From: JBBRZF01 sp038236965
GTDB lineage: Bacteria > Acidobacteriota > Terriglobia > Terriglobales > Acidobacteriaceae
Direction: 5' to 3'
Assembly: GCA_038236965.1 (NCBI GenBank)
Contig: JBBRZF010000064.1
Span: 1-17,070 of the forward strand
Length of the DNA stretch: 17,070 nucleotides
Position numbers and translations under genes: made by a program. Below, in pieces: positions 12,612-17,070 of this stretch. How positions within the stretch are numbered: position 1 is the stretch's first letter; each line of letters starts with the position of its first letter. The notes beneath the pieces are model-generated. The model worked only from the letters and a program-made list of their open reading frames with translations, did not search any database and was not told the origin of the DNA.

Positions 12612-12634
12612 CGATGCAAATCCAGCTTGCATCG
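12612..12634. promoter_or_regulatory. 8-bp inverted repeat between the transglycosylase and H1-like genes
   Basis: CGATGCAA (12612-12619) and TTGCATCG (12627-12634) are perfect arms around a 7-base centre. It has no T tract, so it is not a standard terminator. It lies 68 bases past the transglycosylase stop and 137 bases upstream of the H1-like ATG. Confidence 0.4.
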
Positions 12635-12702
12635 TCTTCCAGAAGAAATCAAGAGACAATAAATGAGCTTTTTCAAGCCGAGGTTTTTTGGGTTGTCCGA
12701 GT

Positions 12703-14667
12703 TTACTTTTTGATAACCAGGACGTCGCCCGGACGCAGGGTTGCCGCCACTTTGCGATTGTCGCGTTTCAACGCATCGACTGTGGTCTCGTATTGGGAGG
12801 CAATACTCGTAAGCGTCTCGCCGCGCTTCACCTTGTGGGTCTGTTTACTCGCGGATGCTTTGACTAACTTGCTGTTTTTCTTGGACTTAGGAGATGGCGA
12901 CTCTTCACCCTCGGGCGCTTGCCCAGCGCGTTTCGCAGTCTTCGAACCCCGCTTCGACGGACATCCGGAGACTTCCGACCTGGCCGGCGAATCGCCGCTC
13001 GCGACCGGTTTGTAGATAGTTAACGTGCGTCCGGCGGTAAGCGAATTCCCTTTCAATCGGTTCCATTTACGCAGGCGCTCAACGGGCACGCCGAAATCGT
13101 CGGCCACCGAAAGAACGGTGTCTCCCTTGCGCACCTTGTAATGGCTCGCGTGCCTGGAAAACGCCAGGCTCTCCGCGTCCGCTGACGACTTGCTGCGTCC
13201 AGGCGCGACGGGGATGATGAGGCGCACATTCGTTTTCAGTTCTTCGTCCTGCAAGCCATTGGCTTCCGCGATCGAGCGAGTCGAGGTGTGGTACTTGTTC
13301 GCGACTTGCGCCAGCGTCTCGCCCGACTGCACACGATGATAACGCCACCACACCCGCATATCCGGCGGGATAGAGGCGATCACCGTCTGGAATTTTTCGG
13401 TGGTTCCGATGGGCAGATGAAGATCGAAGGCCGAATCCTTCGGCGTGGTGAGTCGCAGCAACGCGGGATTCAGTTCCTGGAGATCGGCGACCGAACTATC
13501 CACGATCTCGGAGACAAGTCGCAGATCGACCGGATAATGGATCGTCACTTTCTCCGACTTCAGCGACGATTCCGGGGTGATGTGTTCAAGCGCGTACTGT
13601 GCCGGATTTTTCGCCATGATGGTGACGGCGACGATGATGGGAACATAGTTGCGTGTTTCGCCCGGCAATACATTGCGACGATAAAGTTCCCAGAAATCCG
13701 CGTATCCCGTGCGCTGTACTGCTTTCTGCACCGTGCCTGGACCGGAGTTGTAGGCGGCCATTGCCAGGTACCAATCACCGAACTGGTTATAGAGATCCTT
13801 TAAGTGGTGCGCTGCGGCGTGCGTCGACTTTTCGGGATCCTGGCGCTCATCGACCCACCAGTTGCGTTCGAGTCCATAGCCTGAGGCGCGACTGGCCATG
13901 AATTGCCACATGCCGCGAGCGCCCGCACGCGACAACGCAAGCGGATGGAAGCCTGACTCTGCTTGTGCCAGATAGATCAAATCCTGCGGAACGCCTTCTT
14001 CGCGGAAGACACGCGAAATCATCTCGCGATAGCGTCCTGAGCGGGCGAGCGCATGTTCAAGCGTGCCTCGCCCCTTGGAAGAAAAGTAGTTGATGAAGCT
14101 GGCGACCTGGTCATTCATCACCAGCGGAAGATCGGAGTGAGTGTCTCGTAACTCCGCTTCAGCCTTGGCTTTAACATTGGGGTCGACGGGGAAGGTCACG
14201 TCGTTGGCTTCGTCGATGGGGGCGGGTTCGGCCTTTTGTTCGGTGAAACCGTCGCCTTCTTTGAGGGCTTGCAGTTCGAGGGTGTTCACGGCTTCGACAA
14301 TCTTGTCGAATTGGCCTTCGAGGCGATCGTCGGAATGGACGTCGCTGGGGCCTTCGACCAGCAGGTTGAAGGCGCGATCAAAATCGTCTTTTGCAGCGTC
14401 CAGGTGTCCCGCGCGATAGTTGGCCTGGCCCTTTTGATATTCCTTTTCCGATTGGGCGATGAGGGCTGCGACCGGGTCTTGACGGGAATTAGCGGGGTCT
14501 TGAACCGTGGGCTGGACGGGCTTCTTCGGCGATTCAGTAATGGTGGGCGCGATGGCCGCGGGCGGCGGTGTCGAAGCGGACGTCTTCGCCTTCGACGGCT
14601 CACATGCCGTGGTCATTATCAGTGCGCCCAAAAGAGGGAGTGCGATGCAAATCGTCGATTTCTTCAT
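12703..14667 (-). CDS. mltD: MltD-type membrane-bound lytic murein transglycosylase with three LysM domains
   Basis: A 654-residue protein. It cleaves the glycan strands of peptidoglycan to 1,6-anhydro ends at the cell envelope. It begins MKKSTICIALPLLGALIMTT with a lipoprotein-type signal and Cys22 as the probable lipidated residue. A Pro/Thr-rich linker and a helical stretch (about 65-140, containing YQKGQANYRAGHLDAAKDDF, which resembles a single tetratricopeptide-like hairpin) come next. The SLT domain spans about 200-350, with catalytic Glu237 in LAQAESGFHP, then SRAGARGMWQFM and MAAYNSGPG. LysM domains lie at about 444-487, 510-552 and 611-653; the last two are joined by a long basic linker. 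AAAGGGA precedes the ATG at 14667, and a good promoter lies at 14733-14705. It is larger than E. coli MltD, mainly through the linkers and the third LysM. Confidence 0.92.
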   Translation of the reverse strand: MKKSTICIALPLLGALIMTTACEPSKAKTSASTPPPAAIAPTITESPKKPVQPTVQDPANSRQDPVAALIAQSEKEYQKGQANYRAGHLDAAKDDFDRAFNLLVEGPSDVHSDDRLEGQFDKIVEAVNTLELQALKEGDGFTEQKAEPAPIDEANDVTFPVDPNVKAKAEAELRDTHSDLPLVMNDQVASFINYFSSKGRGTLEHALARSGRYREMISRVFREEGVPQDLIYLAQAESGFHPLALSRAGARGMWQFMASRASGYGLERNWWVDERQDPEKSTHAAAHHLKDLYNQFGDWYLAMAAYNSGPGTVQKAVQRTGYADFWELYRRNVLPGETRNYVPIIVAVTIMAKNPAQYALEHITPESSLKSEKVTIHYPVDLRLVSEIVDSSVADLQELNPALLRLTTPKDSAFDLHLPIGTTEKFQTVIASIPPDMRVWWRYHRVQSGETLAQVANKYHTSTRSIAEANGLQDEELKTNVRLIIPVAPGRSKSSADAESLAFSRHASHYKVRKGDTVLSVADDFGVPVERLRKWNRLKGNSLTAGRTLTIYKPVASGDSPARSEVSGCPSKRGSKTAKRAGQAPEGEESPSPKSKKNSKLVKASASKQTHKVKRGETLTSIASQYETTVDALKRDNRKVAATLRPGDVLVIKK

Positions 14668-14704
14668 GTCCCTTTATGTTGGGGCACTGCCCGAACGTCA
14701 CAAA

Positions 14705-14733
14705 ATCGTACCCGCTAGTGATTCGAAGGTCAA
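14705..14733 (-). promoter_or_regulatory. Sigma-70-type promoter of the transglycosylase gene
   Basis: Minus strand TTGACC (14733-14728), a 17-base spacer and TACGAT (14710-14705), about 38 bases before the ATG. Both boxes and the spacing are close to consensus. Confidence 0.55.
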
Positions 14734-14884
14734 TCGAATGAAGACCTGAATACCGCGATGGTTACTAGGTATTTGCCCGGCTTTTGAGGGCCAAAAATGT
14801 CGCAATTTGAGCGAAGAAAGCTGCTCAAAACGTGTCAAAAAGATGTAAAAGGTACGCAAAATCACGAAGACAGCTGCTCCACCC

Positions 14885-16063
14885 TCAAACTTTTCGCAAA
14901 GCCTGCTCCAGATCGGCGATCAAGTCGGCAGAATCTTCGATACCAACCGACATTCTGACCGTTGCCGGGGAGACGTCGAGGAGCTTGAGCTGTTTTTCGG
15001 TGAGTGCGTTGTGCGAAGACTGTACGGGATAGGAGACGGTGGATTCGACGCCGCCGAGGCTGGTGGCAAGGTACCAGAGTTTGAGCGAGTCGATGAACTT
15101 TTCGGCTGCGCGTCCGCCGCCGCGAAGGTTGAAGGAGAGCATCATGCCGTAGTCGGACATCTGGCGGGTGGCGAGGGCATGCGATTCGTGTTCGGGGAGG
15201 CCGGGATACATGACGCGTTCGACCTTGGAGTGCATGCTGAGCCAGGAGGCGATGGTGAGCGCGCTTTCGCAGGAACGCTTGACGCGAATCTCCAAGGTCT
15301 TCATGCCGCGAATGAGTAGATAGGCAGCGCCGGGATCGAGGCATCCGCCGGATTGAATCATCATGGTGCGAATGGGGTCGAGCCATTTGCGGGCGCCGAC
15401 GACGGCTCCGGCGGTGACGTCGCTGTGTCCGCCGAGATATTTGGTGGCCGAGTGAATGACGACGTCGGCACCGAGCGCGAGAGGCTTTTGCAGAATCGGC
15501 GTGGCGAAGGTGTTGTCGACGACGACGCAGATCTTGCGTTTGTGGGCGACGCGCGCGAGCTCCGCGATATCGACACAGCGCAGCGTGGGATTGGTCGGCG
15601 TCTCGAGGAAGAGCATTTTCGTTTTTGTGGTGAGGTGGCGCTCGATGCGCGACATCTCCGGGTAGGACACGAAGCGCGTCTTCATTCCGCAACGCGAGAG
15701 CACGTTGTCGAAGAGTTTGATGGTGCCGCCATAGATGTCGAGCATGCTGACGATCTCGTCTCCGGAGCGACAGACGCCGAGGGCAGCGACCATCTCGGCG
15801 GCCATTCCGCTGGCGGTGATGACGCAGGATTCTCCGCCTTCGAGGGCAGCGATTTTTTCTTCCGCGGCGGTGACCGTGGGATTGCCGTAGCGCGTGTAGA
15901 GGTAGGCGTCCGAGCGTCCCTCGTTGTAGCGCTTGAGTTCGGCGACATTGGGCAGGGCGAAGACGGAGGTCTGCGCGATAGGCGTGGTGAGTGGAGCCTT
16001 CTGTCCGTGACGATCTTCTCCGGCATGCACACAGCGTGTGGAATCAGCGACGACGTTTTTCAT
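14885..16063 (-). CDS. Cys/Met metabolism PLP-dependent enzyme (cystathionine gamma-synthase / gamma-lyase family)
   Basis: A 392-residue protein, full length for the family. PLP-site motifs are all present: TRYGNPT (57-63), ASGMAA (84-89), ETPTNPT (154-160), VVDNTFATP with Asp183, and the Schiff-base Lys208 in SATKYLGGHSD. The substrate-side SLGGVESTVSYP follows near the C-terminus. Family members form or break C-S bonds in cystathionine, homocysteine or methionine metabolism. The sequence does not let me tell gamma-synthase, O-succinylhomoserine sulfhydrylase, gamma-lyase and methionine gamma-lyase apart. The ATG is fixed by the family N-terminus (TRCVHAGED), although no ribosome binding site is visible before it. 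The upstream region is repeat-rich, and the gene ends 217 bases before the transglycosylase ATG. Confidence 0.9.
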   Translation of the reverse strand: MKNVVADSTRCVHAGEDRHGQKAPLTTPIAQTSVFALPNVAELKRYNEGRSDAYLYTRYGNPTVTAAEEKIAALEGGESCVITASGMAAEMVAALGVCRSGDEIVSMLDIYGGTIKLFDNVLSRCGMKTRFVSYPEMSRIERHLTTKTKMLFLETPTNPTLRCVDIAELARVAHKRKICVVVDNTFATPILQKPLALGADVVIHSATKYLGGHSDVTAGAVVGARKWLDPIRTMMIQSGGCLDPGAAYLLIRGMKTLEIRVKRSCESALTIASWLSMHSKVERVMYPGLPEHESHALATRQMSDYGMMLSFNLRGGGRAAEKFIDSLKLWYLATSLGGVESTVSYPVQSSHNALTEKQLKLLDVSPATVRMSVGIEDSADLIADLEQALRKV

Positions 16064-16084
16064 GTTAGGAAGATGATAAAGAGA

Positions 16085-16190
16085 AATTGCGAATCGGGGA
16101 AATGGGACGATTGCGAATCGGGTAAATGCGAATCGGGTAATCGGAAGCAGGACAATTGCGAATCGGGGAAATTCGAATCGGGGAATTGAA
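16085..16190. repeat. Word-repeat mosaic, copy C
   Basis: The 9-mer CGAATCGGG occurs five times, starting at 16090, 16114, 16129, 16159 and 16174; the spacings are 24, 15, 30 and 15 bases. Between copies are ATTGCG and GGTAAATG words. This is the inverse complement of the wording at 6906-6923 and 7737-7756. It lies in the short gap between the PLP enzyme and the PilZ gene. Confidence 0.85.
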
Positions 16191-16200
16191 GTGGCGCTGA

Positions 16201-16842
16201 TTACCCGAGTTTCTGGCGCTCTTTGGTGGCGACGATCTTAATCGGTTGAACAGCGGCCCTGACTGGAGGCTTGCTTGCGAACTCGTAGTCGACGATGCTG
16301 CACGCCACCCGGTATGTTTTCTGGTCTTTCGCGGCGGCAGGCACTTCCGTCACGCGGGCGACGAGTCCCAGGCACAACACTTGCGACGGAATCTCACCGG
16401 TCAATTCCCTGGGCATCTCAAGCTTGAGTTCCACGGCCTGGTTTATTTTGAGTGGCGTAACGCAGTTAAACAACAACCCCGAACGGCTTATGTTCTCTGA
16501 AATACCCTGCTGCCATTGCTCGCCGCCGCAGATTTTTATTTCGATGAGGACGTGGTAGCGAAGACGGCGTTCACGAGGAGACCATGCGATTTTACGCTCG
16601 CTACGATGCGCCGTCGCCACGTCGTCTTTTATGGCATCGTCGTTGGAAACTCTCGCGGTGCGGCGCATCTTCTTCCAGTCGTATCCGTACTTGGAGCCGC
16701 AGGTTACGCACAACTGGTAGTAGTCGCCGTTTTCAGCACGCCGGGGCCAGGCAAATTGATGCTGGCAACCCGAAAGCATCCGACTTAGGAATCCTGCGCT
16801 CATGCTGCAACATGATGCTACGGTTTTGCCAAAACTCCACAT
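16201..16842 (-). CDS. PilZ domain protein with N-terminal zinc-ribbon-like lead-in
   Basis: About 213 residues. The N-terminal part has CQHQFAWPRRAENGDYYQLC followed by VTCGSKYGYDWKKMRR, giving one C-x2-C pair (LCVTC) plus a Cys-x-His ahead. The PilZ domain follows at about 90-190: RERRLRYHVLIEI carries the R-x3-R-type cyclic-di-GMP site (RRLRY), and NISRSGLLF is the N/D-x-S-x-x-G element. Family members bind c-di-GMP and change motility, surface or secretion behaviour. The start is uncertain: ATG at 16842, 16803 or 16779, none with a clear ribosome binding site. If 16803 is used, a palindrome (GTTTTGCCAAAAC, 16823-16835, inner base unpaired) lies upstream as a possible operator. Confidence 0.75.
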   Translation of the reverse strand: MWSFGKTVASCCSMSAGFLSRMLSGCQHQFAWPRRAENGDYYQLCVTCGSKYGYDWKKMRRTARVSNDDAIKDDVATAHRSERKIAWSPRERRLRYHVLIEIKICGGEQWQQGISENISRSGLLFNCVTPLKINQAVELKLEMPRELTGEIPSQVLCLGLVARVTEVPAAAKDQKTYRVACSIVDYEFASKPPVRAAVQPIKIVATKERQKLG

Positions 16843-16862
16843 TACGAAGGGAGGTGAACTGA

Positions 16863-16890
16863 AATCAATTCGAATCGGGGAATCGGGTAG
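16863..16890. repeat. Word-repeat mosaic, short copy D
   Basis: AATTCGAATCGGGGAATCGGG, the sixth plus-strand occurrence of CGAATCGGG, upstream of the PilZ gene on its leader side. Confidence 0.6.
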
Positions 16891-16935
16891 GGATTGAGCG
16901 AATTAAAGCGAGATGGCAGCATCGGAGGAGGAAGA

Positions 16936-17010
16936 TCAAAGTCAAAGGCAACACAAAAGGTCCCTCCACTTCGCTGCGCTGCGGTCGGGATGACTCCTCT
17001 GGGGTGGGTA
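16936..17010 (+). repeat. Dispersed composite element, copy 1
   Basis: GTCAAAGGCA (16940-16949), a short spacer, AAAAGGTCCCTCC, then TCGCTGCGCTGCGGTCGGGA from 16971 and TCTGGGGTGGGTA ending at 17010. The same modules in the same order appear inverted at 10271-10454, where the spacer has become a hexanucleotide satellite. Confidence 0.75.
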
Positions 17011-17030
17011 CCTTGTTCCGAGAGCCCCAT

Positions 17031-17070
17031 TCGCTACGCTGCGGTCGGGATGACGCCTCTGGGGTGGGTA
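17031..17070 (+). repeat. Dispersed element, copy 2
   Basis: Forty bases starting TCGCTACGCTGCGGTCGGGA, identical at 38 of 40 positions to 16971-17010 and offset by exactly 60 bases. It runs to the window edge and may continue. Confidence 0.85.

Noticed and set aside
12444..12659. 71-residue frame overlapping the H1-like gene start
   Set aside because: No ribosome binding site, and it covers the H1-like leader and both palindromes; a chance frame is more likely.
15353..16189. 278-residue frame on the plus strand
   Set aside because: Antisense to the PLP enzyme and continues into repeat words; composition is typical of a shadow frame.

Overview
The window looks like a chromosomal segment of an Acidobacteriota bacterium (Terriglobia-like) carrying part of a siphophage-type prophage. 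The host assignment is an inference. It rests on the moderately high GC, a PilZ protein with a YQLCVTCGSKYGYDW zinc-ribbon lead-in, an N-terminal fibre/secreted-protein domain I associate with this phylum, and intergenic mosaics of short word repeats.

Region 1 (1-3129, minus strand) is a head-tail junction and tail module, transcribed right to left: small coiled-coil protein, head-tail connector, head-closure adaptor, HK97 gp10-like protein, tail terminator-like protein, major tail tube protein, tail assembly chaperone, and the first codons of a tape measure protein. The genes are overlapping or closely spaced. The chaperone continues in the -1 frame with no start codon of its own, as in the lambda G/GT arrangement. 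A GC-rich hairpin separates the tube and chaperone genes.

Region 2 (3153-7428, minus strand) holds a 999-residue beta-helix tail-spike-like protein with a Sec signal peptide and its own terminator, a dual-specificity-type phosphatase, and an unrecognised basic protein whose 3' end runs into a dispersed repeat. Capsid, portal and terminase genes are not seen.

Region 3 (7797-10091) resembles a regulatory module. A leftward unit (71-residue protein, zinc-ribbon protein, sigma-region-4-like HTH protein, terminator) faces a rightward XRE/S24-type regulator. That regulator lacks the catalytic Ser and Lys of LexA/CI proteins, and a perfect inverted repeat lies on its probable promoter.

Region 4 (10092-10604) is non-coding and repeat-rich: a 30-bp tandem array, a dispersed palindrome-poor element and a hexanucleotide satellite. 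Related but unexpanded copies sit at 16.9-17.07 kb.

Region 5 (10605-16842) looks like host chromosome: a membrane-anchored pseudo-receiver protein, a 72-residue conserved-looking protein, a histone H1-like protein with an acidic head, an MltD-type lytic transglycosylase with three LysM domains, a Cys/Met-metabolism PLP enzyme, and a PilZ protein. No tRNA, rRNA, integrase, attachment site or CRISPR array was found, so the prophage edges are not defined here.
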